NCBI GenBank assembly: GCA_016219275.1
Contig: JACRBM010000103.1
Span: 19,874-83,873 of the forward strand
Length of the DNA stretch: 64,000 bases
Direction of reading: 5' to 3'
Origin: Chloroflexota bacterium
Lineage (GTDB): Bacteria > Chloroflexota > Anaerolineae > UBA4142
This document shows positions 1 to 8,691 of the stretch, in pieces; position 1 is the first letter of the stretch; every line of letters begins with the position of its first letter. The notes under the pieces are model-generated. The model did no database searches, was not told the DNA's origin, and was given only the letters and a program-made list of their open reading frames with translations. The translations under genes and the position numbers were made by a program.

Positions 1-24
1 ACTTCGGAAGTCTGAGACACAGAA

Positions 25-1341
25 TTACTTGACTTCGGCAACGCCCTTGGCGGTGCGCTCTTTCATATTCTTCAACGTCACGTCCACCGATTGATTCTGG
101 AGAATCATCTTCTCGATCTCTTCCTTGTAGATGGGTTGCTCGACGGTGAGAAAGTATTGATTCGACGGAATCGGTTCGGACGTATCAAGCAGAGCAAGGA
201 GCGGCGGCGCCCACGCCGGTTGTTTGCCGGAATCTTGTAGTTTCTTTTGCGCGGACTTGAACGGCACGATTTTATAGTTGCCGGGTTGCGACATTTCGAC
301 GGCGAGTGGATCCAAAAGCCCTTTGAGCATAAAGTCAATCGCGGCTTCCTTGTTCTCCGAATATTTGGGAATCATCGCGCCGAGCGTCCAGAAGAGTGTG
401 CTTGAGCGTTTCCCTTTCGGGAAACCGACCATCTTGACATCGGCTTCGGGTTGCTTGGCTTGAATCGCGCGCAAGACCTGGGCTTGCCAATAGATTTCCG
501 TCGCGAGCGCGCCGGACTGGAACGCTTTCGCCGAACCGAGCGCTTCGGCGGACGATGGCGGCAAGTACGGGTACAGCTTCTTCATCAGTTCGAGCGTTTC
601 CTTCGCGGCGGGATCGTCAAAGTTGACGACGCCCTCCGCCGTGAACATCTTGTCGGTCTGCGTGCCCATGATCGGCAACATACTGCGATGGAGCCAGTTC
701 CAGTCCATGCCAAAGCCATAGACCTTGTCGCCGTATTTCGTTTTGATCTTGGCGCTCGTTGCCAACACCTCGTCCCAGGTCGTCGGCGGGTTCTCGGAAC
801 CAGTCGCCTCTTTCAACATCGAGGGGCGATAGATCAAGCCGAACACATCCGACCACCACGGGAAGGTGTAAATTTTTCCATCGCCGGTGAACTTGATTTC
901 TTTGAGCACGCCGCCGTACACATCATCCCACACACTCTTGGGAATCAGGTTGTCGAGCGGGTCCACGAGACCCAGTTTGGCAAGCGCGCCGGGTTCGATG
1001 AAGGGCGTCGGTCCGAGCAATACATCCCAGGATGCTTTTTTCTGCTGAGCTTCGAGTTGGACCTTTTGCGCGATCACGTTCCACGCTTGCTCTTCGCCGG
1101 GGATGGCAATGATTTCGACTTGCACATTAGGATTCTGTTTGTTGTACGCGGCGACAATGTCTTTGAACTCGATCTGTTGCAAGTACTGCCCATACACGCC
1201 GAGTCGCAGCTTGCCCGACGCCGCCTTGGGTGCGGCAGGCACGCTGGTCGGCGCGGGAGCCGTTGTCGGCGTCGCGCAGGCAACCAAAATCAGACTGGCA
1301 ACGATGAACAGAGCCACGATGACGAACATTTGCTTTCGCAT
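25..1341 (-). CDS. ABC sugar transporter solute-binding lipoprotein
   Basis: Extracellular substrate-binding component of an ABC importer, 438 aa. The N-terminus has a lipoprotein signal: a charged start, a hydrophobic stretch, then a VACA-type lipobox with Cys at about residue 22. A Pro/Ala/Thr linker follows, then a periplasmic-binding fold of the family 1 (sugar) type. A strong AGGAGG ribosome site lies just upstream of the ATG. It is the last visible gene of a leftward operon; the matching permeases would lie beyond the left edge. Ligand is unknown. The operon (oxidoreductase, CBM9-like protein, DeoR regulator) suggests a sugar derivative. Confidence 0.85.
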   Translation of the reverse strand: MRKQMFVIVALFIVASLILVACATPTTAPAPTSVPAAPKAASGKLRLGVYGQYLQQIEFKDIVAAYNKQNPNVQVEIIAIPGEEQAWNVIAQKVQLEAQQKKASWDVLLGPTPFIEPGALAKLGLVDPLDNLIPKSVWDDVYGGVLKEIKFTGDGKIYTFPWWSDVFGLIYRPSMLKEATGSENPPTTWDEVLATSAKIKTKYGDKVYGFGMDWNWLHRSMLPIMGTQTDKMFTAEGVVNFDDPAAKETLELMKKLYPYLPPSSAEALGSAKAFQSGALATEIYWQAQVLRAIQAKQPEADVKMVGFPKGKRSSTLFWTLGAMIPKYSENKEAAIDFMLKGLLDPLAVEMSQPGNYKIVPFKSAQKKLQDSGKQPAWAPPLLALLDTSEPIPSNQYFLTVEQPIYKEEIEKMILQNQSVDVTLKNMKERTAKGVAEVK

Positions 1342-1424
1342 TTTTTCTCCTCCTTGAGATTGACTCGCTCCACTGACATTGATCCGATTTCAACCAAATG
1401 TGATTTTATTTTCCGCGCCTCCTT

Positions 1425-2087
1425 TCACTCAAAAGACCAATAGCCGAAAAACTGGGGACGATGGAACCAAATCGGTGATAACGGATTTGGCGACCAGGCG
1501 CTGTATTCTTCAATCGGCGCGCGATCAATGCGAAACAAGTTGACGCGCCAGACTTCGCCCGACAAGATCGCTTGCGCACCATCCGCCAGCAACGCGTGGA
1601 GAGGAATCGCCCACTCGCTTGCCCACCCGCGTGGAGTGTTGCGCGTCGCCGTTTGCCAACCTTGGCACGTCCACGCACGATCAAACGTCACCGCATCACC
1701 GCGCGCGTTTGGATTCGTCACGCGCACATCGTTCACCGTGTTCAGCGGATTACACTGAAATTCGAAATAGTGAATGAGATCGCCGTACGGCGCGATGAAT
1801 GCTTCGACCGCTTCTTCCTGCCAGACCAAACTATCGCGCTGGGTCATCGTCGCGCGAATATCCGTGTCCGCGCAATCGAACGCGAGATAGAGCGTCGCGC
1901 CATCCCAGCATCCGCGCACGGTGGTCTGCTGTTGCGGCTCGCCGTTTCCTTGCGCGTGTTTCAACACGATTGGCAAGGTATCGCGCCACACCGGTTTTGC
2001 CAGGTCGCCATCCCTCGCCAGTGGTTGCTCCACGCGACGGCAACGATAGATGGGCAAATCGGAAAAGGAGAGCATCCGCGATTTCAT
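1425..2087 (-). CDS. carbohydrate-binding family 9-like protein
   Basis: A 220-residue protein resembling the CBM9 / DOMON-like beta-sandwich found alone or attached to glycosidases. Supporting features are the early W-D-G-A-T-L-Y-L-A-F-D segment and the closing R-x-N-L-F-R-I-D motif near the C-terminus. I see no signal peptide, so it may act in the cytoplasm. The start chosen is the ATG that overlaps the stop of the upstream DeoR gene by one base (TAATG), which implies translational coupling. Its exact ligand is unknown. Confidence 0.65.
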   Translation of the reverse strand: MKSRMLSFSDLPIYRCRRVEQPLARDGDLAKPVWRDTLPIVLKHAQGNGEPQQQTTVRGCWDGATLYLAFDCADTDIRATMTQRDSLVWQEEAVEAFIAPYGDLIHYFEFQCNPLNTVNDVRVTNPNARGDAVTFDRAWTCQGWQTATRNTPRGWASEWAIPLHALLADGAQAILSGEVWRVNLFRIDRAPIEEYSAWSPNPLSPIWFHRPQFFGYWSFE

Positions 2088-2863
2088 TACTTGTCGTGGC
2101 TCGCGCATTTGGCGACAATGCACTTTACGCCCACAGATTCAAACTGCTTGACGATTGCGCGCGGCGTGCAATCGCTCGTGACGATGGTCGAGATCTCGGA
2201 CACGTCGGCGACCTTGGTCAGATTCGAGCGCGTGAACTTGCTACTGTCGGCGAGCAGAATCGTTTGATCGGAGTGCTGGACGAATTCGCGCGCGACGAGC
2301 GCGACCGCTTCGCTGTGATTCGTCATGCCATGCTCGACCGTGATGCCATCGGTGCCGACGAAATACTTGTGCAGGCGAACGCCATCGAGCACCATCGCCG
2401 GCGCTTTGCCGATCAACTCGAAGGAACGCGGGTCGAGATTGCCGCCGGTCAGCATGACCTGGATGCCCGGCAACGCGACGAGTTCCGCGGCGACATTGAC
2501 CGCGTTCGTCACGACCGTGATGCCTTCGAGCAGACGCATGTGCAGCGCGAGTTCGGTGCAAATGCGTCCGCCGCTCATTCCGACCACGTCGCCGCGTTCG
2601 ATCAATTGCAACGCCTGGTGCGCGATCGCGCGCGCTTCTTTGACGAGCACGGGCGGTTTGTGTATCGGCAACGGATTGTAACTGACCACATTGGAGAGTG
2701 TCGCGCCGCCGTGCGTGCGTTGGATAAAACGATGCTCGCTCATTTCGTTCAAATCGCGCCGCACACTCGACGGCGATACGTCGAGCAATTCGCTCAATTG
2801 CTGAATCGAAAGATCACCGTGCTCGCACAACAGATCAAAGATTTGTTTTTCTCTGCCGTTCAC
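2087..2863 (-). CDS. DeoR-family transcriptional regulator
   Basis: Sugar-operon regulator, 258 aa. The N-terminal winged helix (about residues 1-55) has the DeoR pattern, with IFDLLCEHGDLSIQQLSELL leading to VSPSSVRRDL. It is followed by the DeoRC sensor domain, which binds phosphorylated sugars in this family (GxxGGxxxxxxSFELIG and VGTDGI-like motifs). The start is a GTG that overlaps the stop of the upstream amidohydrolase (GTGA). A longer upstream reading would run inside the amidohydrolase gene and has no family similarity. Its place inside the operon suggests local control of the leftward genes. Confidence 0.85.
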   Translation of the reverse strand: MNGREKQIFDLLCEHGDLSIQQLSELLDVSPSSVRRDLNEMSEHRFIQRTHGGATLSNVVSYNPLPIHKPPVLVKEARAIAHQALQLIERGDVVGMSGGRICTELALHMRLLEGITVVTNAVNVAAELVALPGIQVMLTGGNLDPRSFELIGKAPAMVLDGVRLHKYFVGTDGITVEHGMTNHSEAVALVAREFVQHSDQTILLADSSKFTRSNLTKVADVSEISTIVTSDCTPRAIVKQFESVGVKCIVAKCASHDK

Positions 2864-3885
2864 AAGTGGATGCTCCTCGGCGCTTGTCCCACCATGCGCG
2901 CAAAATTTTCCCAGTAGATTTTTTCGAGCGCCGCGCGCGGTAACGCCATGCCGCGCAAACGCTTGCCCGTGAATGCCATCGTCACCGCGCCAACCCCGGC
3001 AGGCAGCGGTATGTCCCAGTCCGTTTCCAAAAACGCGCGCACGAGCCATGCTTGTCCGGATTCGCGTCCCAGTTCAAACGGGACGGTTGGGTCAACGACC
3101 GGACCTGCGCCCACATCGGTGCCGTAAATCAAACGGTCTTGATAGCGCAGGAAAAATTCGCGCGCCGCGTCCACGTTTTGACTCAATTCGAAATACCCGG
3201 CGATGCCTGGTGCAAGGTCGAACGCAACCGAAGGATGCGCGTCTAGAAATCGCGCGGCGCGCGGCACATCGTCCCAGAAAAATAAAAAATGAGCGAAGAT
3301 TATTTTCAGACGCGGATGCCGGTTCAAGATGCGTTCGGTCTCGGCGAACATGTCCTCACGCGTTGGATAGTTCGCGCCGACATACGACCAGCGTTCGAGA
3401 CCGACACGCGCAGGGTCCCAAAACCGGAGCGGGTCCGCCATGTGCAGTGTGATCGGCATACCGCGTTTTTCCATCCACGCCCAGTACGGCGCGTAGAGTG
3501 CGCCTTCCAGGCGATCCGGCAAGTTGACGTACATGACCGGCTTGCCTTCCCACATCTTGATGCCGTCGAACCCTTGCGCGTCCAGTTGCTGCGCTTGCGC
3601 GACGAGGTCATCGGCGGTGAGGCGCACCGGCGAATAATCGAGCGCGCCGAACGCGAACGCGCGTCCTTGGGACAATTGTTTGAATCGCAACGCCTGGGCG
3701 TTGAGTGTGCTCGGATTGCCAGCTGGGGCTTGCGAAAGAGATAGCGCGTTACAACACCGCGCGCCGGTGTGTGTCAGCGTTTGCCAAAGCAAACCTGGGT
3801 CGAGGTTTGCCCAAACGTGAGTGTGCCCATCGAGGATGGGCATATCGGCAAAGGCGGTGAAATCAAAACTGGGTGCATCGGACAT
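2860..3885 (-). CDS. amidohydrolase family (TIM-barrel) protein
   Basis: A 341-aa metal-dependent hydrolase of the amidohydrolase-2 type. The N-terminal I-L-D-G-H-T-H motif supplies the first metal ligands, and later ones are likely in ITLHMADP and in the FAHFLFF segment. The family includes lactonases, decarboxylases and uronate-type hydrolases. It sits between an oxidoreductase and a DeoR regulator, so hydrolysis of a sugar lactone or related intermediate is a reasonable inference. The substrate cannot be read from the sequence. Confidence 0.8.
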   Translation of the reverse strand: MSDAPSFDFTAFADMPILDGHTHVWANLDPGLLWQTLTHTGARCCNALSLSQAPAGNPSTLNAQALRFKQLSQGRAFAFGALDYSPVRLTADDLVAQAQQLDAQGFDGIKMWEGKPVMYVNLPDRLEGALYAPYWAWMEKRGMPITLHMADPLRFWDPARVGLERWSYVGANYPTREDMFAETERILNRHPRLKIIFAHFLFFWDDVPRAARFLDAHPSVAFDLAPGIAGYFELSQNVDAAREFFLRYQDRLIYGTDVGAGPVVDPTVPFELGRESGQAWLVRAFLETDWDIPLPAGVGAVTMAFTGKRLRGMALPRAALEKIYWENFARMVGQAPRSIHL

Positions 3886-3888
3886 TCG

Positions 3889-4908
3889 TCATTCGTCCAA
3901 TGGCAACGTGACCGGCTTGCCGGTTTCGGCGGAGCGATCAATCGCGAAAACGACCTCGTGCGTTTTCACCGCATCGGCGAGATCCGGCTGAACCGGTTTA
4001 TGGTTGATGATCGCGTCAACGAAATCGTCAATCTCGGCTTGGAATGGATGATGCGACGGATCGCCGCTACTGGGAGTGATCGTTGGAATCGTGATGAAAT
4101 TGTTTTGTCCCGCAAACTTGTGCGACCAAATCTGGTTGTCGCGAATCGTGCCTTGATGACCCATCAAAACGATATTGAACGCGTACGGCATTTCACACTC
4201 CATAGATGCGGATATTTTGCCGATTGCGCCGTTCGCATAACGGACAAGCGCGACAACGGTGGGATCGTAATCGAAATGCGGACGCCCTTTGCCTTTCGTC
4301 GAGTACGCGCTGACCTCGACGATTTCCGAATTCACGAGAAAACGCGCGGCATCCACAGCGTGACATCCGCCCATCAAAAACACGCCGCCGGCAATTTTCC
4401 GTTGCGACATCCAATGGTCGGGCGTCGCGCGCGGTGTGCGGTGCCAGTAATCTACTTCCGCCATAAAAATTTCGCCGATCGCGTTATCCTTGACCTGGCG
4501 TTCGATAATTTTGAGCAGAGGATTACGGCGCAGCACAAACGAGACGAGCGTGCGAACTCCGGCGCGTTGCACCGCCGCGTCCATCGCGCGCAGTTCGCCA
4601 AGTGTCAGCGCGACCGGTTTTTCGATGAGGATGTGTTTGCCGGCTTGCGCGGCGGCAATCGTCTGCGACGCGTGCAGATTGTTCGGTGTGCAAATCGAAA
4701 CGAGGTGGATGCGTTCGTCGCGCAACAGGGTGTCTACATCGGTGTGCATATCGCACGTGAGGTTGAGCATCGCCGCGCGTTGTTGCGCCGATTCGCGCGA
4801 GCGACTACACAGCGCGATGACTTTAGTATGCGGATTGCGGAGGTATGCCCTGAGATGTTCCGTCGAAAGATTGCCCGCGCCAATGACGCCCACGCCGATG
4901 TGTTCCAT
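3889..4908 (-). CDS. Gfo/Idh/MocA-family NAD(P)-dependent oxidoreductase
   Basis: A 339-aa dehydrogenase of sugars, inositols or their derivatives. The Rossmann motif GVIGAGNLSTEH is at residues 6-17, and the E-K-P motif that holds the catalytic Lys in this family is in ILIEKPVAL. A C-terminal alpha/beta domain completes the fold. Only three bases separate its stop from the amidohydrolase start, so the two are cotranscribed. It probably oxidises the sugar-like substrate of this operon. Confidence 0.88.
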   Translation of the reverse strand: MEHIGVGVIGAGNLSTEHLRAYLRNPHTKVIALCSRSRESAQQRAAMLNLTCDMHTDVDTLLRDERIHLVSICTPNNLHASQTIAAAQAGKHILIEKPVALTLGELRAMDAAVQRAGVRTLVSFVLRRNPLLKIIERQVKDNAIGEIFMAEVDYWHRTPRATPDHWMSQRKIAGGVFLMGGCHAVDAARFLVNSEIVEVSAYSTKGKGRPHFDYDPTVVALVRYANGAIGKISASMECEMPYAFNIVLMGHQGTIRDNQIWSHKFAGQNNFITIPTITPSSGDPSHHPFQAEIDDFVDAIINHKPVQPDLADAVKTHEVVFAIDRSAETGKPVTLPLDE

Positions 4909-4919
4909 CCGGTTTTTCC

Positions 4920-6065
4920 TTATTTAATAGTTTGCGCGATTACGCGGAGATTCTCAAGCCGAGTCCCATACGGAACCTCGTCGGCTGTAGCAAGGATCAC
5001 GTGGCGATTATGTGTACGCCGCAGAACGTCGCGTGTATGGCTTTGCAATTGGTCCGGTGTGCCGTTCAACAACAGGGTTGCATCAATCCCGCCGCAGAGA
5101 ATCACCCGCCGACCTAACACGTGGAAGAATTCTTCAAGCGTTGTATCGCCGATGGGTGGATTGGTAAGCGATTCGATCCCATCAATGTGTGCGTCGCGCA
5201 ACATGGGTAACAACGCGCGAATATGTCCGCACATGTGACACAGCAGGATTTTGCCGGCGCGATGTACGATGTCCGCATACTCGACCAGGTACGGTAGTAC
5301 GTATTTTTCAAAGAGGCGTGGCGAGATCAAACGCGTGGTCATAAACGCCGCACCCGTCATTACCGCGTATCCTGGTCCTTGGGCGATCAGGTGGTATGCT
5401 TCGCACACCCGCGTATGCACAAGGTCAAGGAGCGACCGCATCCGATCCGGTTCATCTACGAGGTCGAAAATCAATTCGGCAGGATCGCGTACACGGAACA
5501 AAGTGACGAGTGGTTGATCCGGCGCGGCGACCATACACGCGCCACGCTCACCTAGCCTGGTTTGCTTTTGGGTAAACCGATTGTAACGCGCTTGATAATG
5601 GCGCTCTTCGATCACTCTTGCTATGATGTCGTACGCGTGCCGTTCCGAAATCAAAAACCGGGTGCGATACACCGTTTCTGCCGAACCATCGCCGGCAACC
5701 GTTTCTTGAAGATTGCCCCAGGGAGTGCGGATGCGAAAACGTGTCTCGGTATTGCTGACGCGATGCGCTTCGGTTTCGACCTGGTCATCTATGGCGTCCA
5801 CTGTCGCCACGCCGGTAATAATCGCGCCGCCAACATCTTGGACGATTTCCCAAATGACGGCTTCTTGAAAATCGAGTGCATTAGGTAGCGAGACAAGCGA
5901 GGGGTATCGGTAATCGTGCTGAATGGCAAATTGTTGTTCTGCGGTGAGACGATTCCAGTAATAGGGGAGCGAATGCAAAACACTATCGCCCAACATCGGT
6001 GACCACGGCACTTGGTCAGGTTCGAGACGGCGCCAGACTGCATCAATTCGCTCCCGCGCACTCAT
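4920..6065 (-). CDS. uroporphyrinogen decarboxylase (UroD/MtaA)-like protein
   Basis: A 381-aa member of the UroD superfamily, closer to the MtaA/CmuA methyltransferase-like branch than to haem-pathway HemE. The C-terminal half contains H-M-C-G-H followed by VILCGGIDATLLL, the usual Zn-ligand arrangement of that branch. Such proteins often sit in sugar operons of anaerobes, with no proven role. I chose the ATG at 6065 because the family similarity (RERIDAVWRRLEPDQVPW) begins there. A good promoter lies 70-95 bases upstream. Confidence 0.72.
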   Translation of the reverse strand: MSARERIDAVWRRLEPDQVPWSPMLGDSVLHSLPYYWNRLTAEQQFAIQHDYRYPSLVSLPNALDFQEAVIWEIVQDVGGAIITGVATVDAIDDQVETEAHRVSNTETRFRIRTPWGNLQETVAGDGSAETVYRTRFLISERHAYDIIARVIEERHYQARYNRFTQKQTRLGERGACMVAAPDQPLVTLFRVRDPAELIFDLVDEPDRMRSLLDLVHTRVCEAYHLIAQGPGYAVMTGAAFMTTRLISPRLFEKYVLPYLVEYADIVHRAGKILLCHMCGHIRALLPMLRDAHIDGIESLTNPPIGDTTLEEFFHVLGRRVILCGGIDATLLLNGTPDQLQSHTRDVLRRTHNRHVILATADEVPYGTRLENLRVIAQTIK

Positions 6066-6131
6066 CTGTCCCACAGACCTACTCCAGCGATGCGTCACCG
6101 TACACACGACGGCGACTATCGAATTGCTCAA

Positions 6132-6160
6132 ATTATAATCCAACCATGACAGAAAGTCAA
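6132..6160 (-). promoter_or_regulatory. sigma-70-type promoter of the leftward operon
   Basis: On the minus strand, TTGACT (-35) and TATAAT (-10) are separated by exactly 17 bases. Transcription would start about 60 bases before the UroD-like gene. It is one of the best promoter matches in the window. Confidence 0.75.
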
Positions 6161-6168
6161 TATTATTG

Positions 6169-6193
6169 TGCTCATTTTCTACGAATATGAGCA
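6169..6193. promoter_or_regulatory. inverted repeat, candidate operator
   Basis: TGCTCAT and ATGAGCA form a perfect 7-base inverted repeat with an 11-base spacer. It lies just upstream of the leftward -35 box and between two divergent promoters. It could bind the DeoR or GntR regulator. Inferred from position and symmetry only. Confidence 0.4.
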
Positions 6194-6224
6194 TTGAAAG
6201 TGACAATTTAGCCCGGATATTCTA

Positions 6225-6253
6225 TTGACATTGGCAGCCAATCATAGTATATA
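6225..6253 (+). promoter_or_regulatory. sigma-70-type promoter of the rightward operon
   Basis: TTGACA (-35) at 6225-6230 and TATATA (-10) at 6248-6253 have 17-base spacing. They lie about 55 bases before the GntR start. Confidence 0.7.
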
Positions 6254-6255
6254 AA

Positions 6256-6282
6256 TAATGCAATAATACATTAATGCGTTAA
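6256..6282. promoter_or_regulatory. overlapping near-palindromes, candidate GntR operator
   Basis: TAATGCA pairs with TACATTA (one mismatch), and TTAATGCGTTAA forms a second near-palindrome directly downstream of the -10 box. AT-rich palindromes at this position are typical HutC/GntR operators, so autoregulation by the adjacent gene is likely. Confidence 0.45.
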
Positions 6283-6308
6283 ATTGCTTGCTCGAAAGGG
6301 GAACCCCC

Positions 6309-7040
6309 ATGCCTCTTGAACGGTTCTCTCCCCTCTATCGTTGGCTGGTCGAAACGTTGCGCGAAGATATCGCGCAAGGTGTCTACAAACCCGGCGACGC
6401 ATTGCCCACCGAGTACGAACTCCGCGCCCAGTACGACCTCAGCAGCACGACCGTCGCGCGTGCGATGAATGATCTCGCGCGCGAGGGCTGGGTTTATCGC
6501 AAAGCCGGCAAAGGCACGTTCGTCAAGCGCGCCAAAGTTGAAGAGCGGCTCGTGCGTCTCAAATCGTTCGTCGAAGAGATGCAGAGCCACAACATCACGC
6601 CCGTGTTCAAACCGATTTCCGCACAACCGGTGGCGCCTCCCCCCGAAATCGCCCGCGCGTTCAATCTCGCGCCCGATCAAAAACTGTACCTGATCAAGCG
6701 GACTTATCTTGCCGAAGGCGAGCCAATCGCGACCGCGCAAGGATACTGGGCGCTCGACATCGGCGAGAAACTCGTGCAACACGATTTGCGAAACGCCGCG
6801 CTCTACGAAATCGTCGAACGCGAGTTGCATATCTCTTTGCTCGAAGCCGAAGAATCCATCAGCGCGACCTGCGCCGACGCCGCGCTCGCGCGTGAATTGC
6901 AAGTGACGCGACACACTCCACTGCTGATTCGCCGCCGCTTGACCTACGCTGCCGAGATGCGCCCCGTCGAACATGCGACGACTTACTACCGCGCCGACCG
7001 CTACGAATACACCATTCGACTTGCGCGGCGCGACATTTGA
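6309..7040 (+). CDS. GntR-family regulator with UTRA domain
   Basis: A 243-aa HutC-type regulator. The winged helix spans about residues 10-75 (L-P-T-E-Y-E-L then S-S-T-T-V-A-R-A-M-N-D-L, the GntR recognition-helix pattern, and GKGTFV at the wing). A UTRA ligand-binding domain of about 150 residues follows. The ATG at 6309 is preceded by an AAAGGGG site; an in-frame TTG at 6288 is possible but less likely. It heads the rightward transporter operon and probably controls it in response to a sugar-like effector. Confidence 0.88.
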   Translation: MPLERFSPLYRWLVETLREDIAQGVYKPGDALPTEYELRAQYDLSSTTVARAMNDLAREGWVYRKAGKGTFVKRAKVEERLVRLKSFVEEMQSHNITPVFKPISAQPVAPPPEIARAFNLAPDQKLYLIKRTYLAEGEPIATAQGYWALDIGEKLVQHDLRNAALYEIVERELHISLLEAEESISATCADAALARELQVTRHTPLLIRRRLTYAAEMRPVEHATTYYRADRYEYTIRLARRDI

Positions 7041-7122
7041 ACGCAAAGGAGGTGAGCGAGCAAGCAGTGATCCGCGCCTTTTCGATTTTCCCGACCCCAG
7101 CCCAGTTTCAAAGGAGAAGCAA

Positions 7123-8574
7123 ATGAGACGACTCGTTCTGTTTGTCATGTTGATTGCCGCGATGATGCTCGTCGCGTGCAGCGCGCCCGAGCCGACCAAA
7201 GCCCCCGCGCCGACCGCCGCGCCCGCGCAACCCACCAAAGCGCCGGAGCCGACCAAAGCGCCAGCGGCGACGACCGCTCCCGCGGCAACCGCCGCGCCCG
7301 CGCAACCCACCAAAGCGCCAGAACCCACCAAAGCCGCCGCCGCCACGTTCGATTGGAAACAACGCGCCGGCGATACGCTGGTGTTGTATCTGCCCCAGCA
7401 TCCGTGGACCAACGCCATTCAACCTTTCTTCCCGGATTTTGAAAAGCAAACCGGCATCAAACTCGAAGTGCAGACCTTTGCCGAAGCGCAATTGCGCGAC
7501 AAGGTGCTCATCGCGTTGCAAGCCAAGAGTTCCGAGTTTGATTTCTGGATGTCCCTCAAATCGCGCGAAGGTCTGAAATACTATCGCGCCAATTATTACG
7601 AACTGCTCGACAAATATCTCGCCGATCCAAAACTGACCCCGCCTGATTACAACGTCAAAGATTTCGCGGGCGGTCCGTTCGGCGGTGAAAAGTTCGAGAA
7701 CAAACTGACCGGCATTCCGATCATCATCGAAGGTCCCGTCGTCTTTTACCGCAAAGATTTATTCGACGCGGCAAAAATTCCGGCGATGAAGAAAATCGAA
7801 GATATCGAGACCGCCGCCGCCGCGTGCATGAAAGCGAATCCTGGGATAACCGGTGTCACTCTGCGCGGCGACCCGAACGCGATCGCGTACACCTTCGGTC
7901 CATTCATGCGCGCATTCGGCGTGAACTATCGCGATGCCAATGGCAAGTCGCAACTGTCCAGCCCCAACGGTCTCAAAGCCGTCGAGTACTATACCAAGTT
8001 GGCGCGCGAGTACGGACCGCCCGGCGTCGTGACATACTCGTTCGCGCAATCGTCCGCGCTGTTTGGCGGCGGCAACGCGTGTATGGAAATCGAATCGTCG
8101 AACGAACTCTCGACGATCATTGATCCCAAGAGTTCCAAGGTTATCGGCAAAGTGGGTGTGATGCCCTACCCGCCCGGACCGGGCGGCGACGTGCCGACCG
8201 TTCTGCAATGGGGCGTGAGCATCAACGCGAATTCGAAGAAGAAAGAAGCCGCGTGGTTGTTCACCATGTGGGCGACGAGCCAGGAAATGCAAACCAAGTT
8301 GCAACTCAAAGGCATCGCCAGCCCGCGCTCCTCGTCGTGGGACTCGGCTGACTGGAAAGCCCAACTCGCGGGTGATGCGCTCCGCGCCGAGTGGGCGGCG
8401 GCGGTCAAGTACGTCGCGGAAAAAGGGTCCGGCGAAGTTGGACCACCCGCCATCGAACAACCCGCCGCGCGCAAGATCATGGGCGACGCGCTGGACGCCG
8501 TGATCCTGGGAACCAAATCCGCCGCCGACGCGATGAAAGCCGCGGACGCGGAACTGGATAAAGTCGAACGGTAG
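7123..8574 (+). CDS. ABC transporter solute-binding lipoprotein
   Basis: A 483-aa extracellular binding protein. It has a lipoprotein signal with a lipobox ending in V-A-C at about residue 18. A 50-residue low-complexity linker with repeats of the A-P-E-P-T-K-A-P type tethers the binding domain to the membrane. The domain is of the extracellular family 1 class. An AAGGAG site lies six bases before the ATG. It works with the two permeases that follow. No ATPase gene is nearby, so a shared MsmK/MalK-type ATPase encoded elsewhere is likely. Confidence 0.87.
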   Translation: MRRLVLFVMLIAAMMLVACSAPEPTKAPAPTAAPAQPTKAPEPTKAPAATTAPAATAAPAQPTKAPEPTKAAAATFDWKQRAGDTLVLYLPQHPWTNAIQPFFPDFEKQTGIKLEVQTFAEAQLRDKVLIALQAKSSEFDFWMSLKSREGLKYYRANYYELLDKYLADPKLTPPDYNVKDFAGGPFGGEKFENKLTGIPIIIEGPVVFYRKDLFDAAKIPAMKKIEDIETAAAACMKANPGITGVTLRGDPNAIAYTFGPFMRAFGVNYRDANGKSQLSSPNGLKAVEYYTKLAREYGPPGVVTYSFAQSSALFGGGNACMEIESSNELSTIIDPKSSKVIGKVGVMPYPPGPGGDVPTVLQWGVSINANSKKKEAAWLFTMWATSQEMQTKLQLKGIASPRSSSWDSADWKAQLAGDALRAEWAAAVKYVAEKGSGEVGPPAIEQPAARKIMGDALDAVILGTKSAADAMKAADAELDKVER

Positions 8575-8576
8575 AA

Positions 8577-8651
8577 TTGGAAGTTAGAAGTTGGATGTTG
8601 GAAGCCGGAGCATATTCGCAGTGTGGATGTTATGCCGGCTTCCAACATCCA
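8577..8651. repeat. intergenic repeat with 17-bp perfect hairpin
   Basis: A 19-base unit (TTGGAAGTTAGAAGTTGGA) also found at 21582-21600 leads into perfect 17-base arms at 8592-8608 and 8635-8651. It sits between the binding-protein and permease genes and could tune mRNA levels or be a small non-autonomous repeat. Confidence 0.75.
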
Positions 8652-8691
8652 GATTGAAAAATCCATTTCACTTCTCGTTGAGGAGAAGCGT

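Noticed and set aside
1572..2917. Long plus-strand open frames opposite the leftward sugar operon
   Set aside because: They lie opposite genes with clear families, have Arg-rich composition typical of antisense GC-rich frames, and no ribosome sites.
2864..3049. A longer DeoR protein starting at 3049
   Set aside because: The added 62 residues lie inside the amidohydrolase gene and lack DeoR similarity; the GTG at 2863 gives the normal family start and a GTGA overlap.
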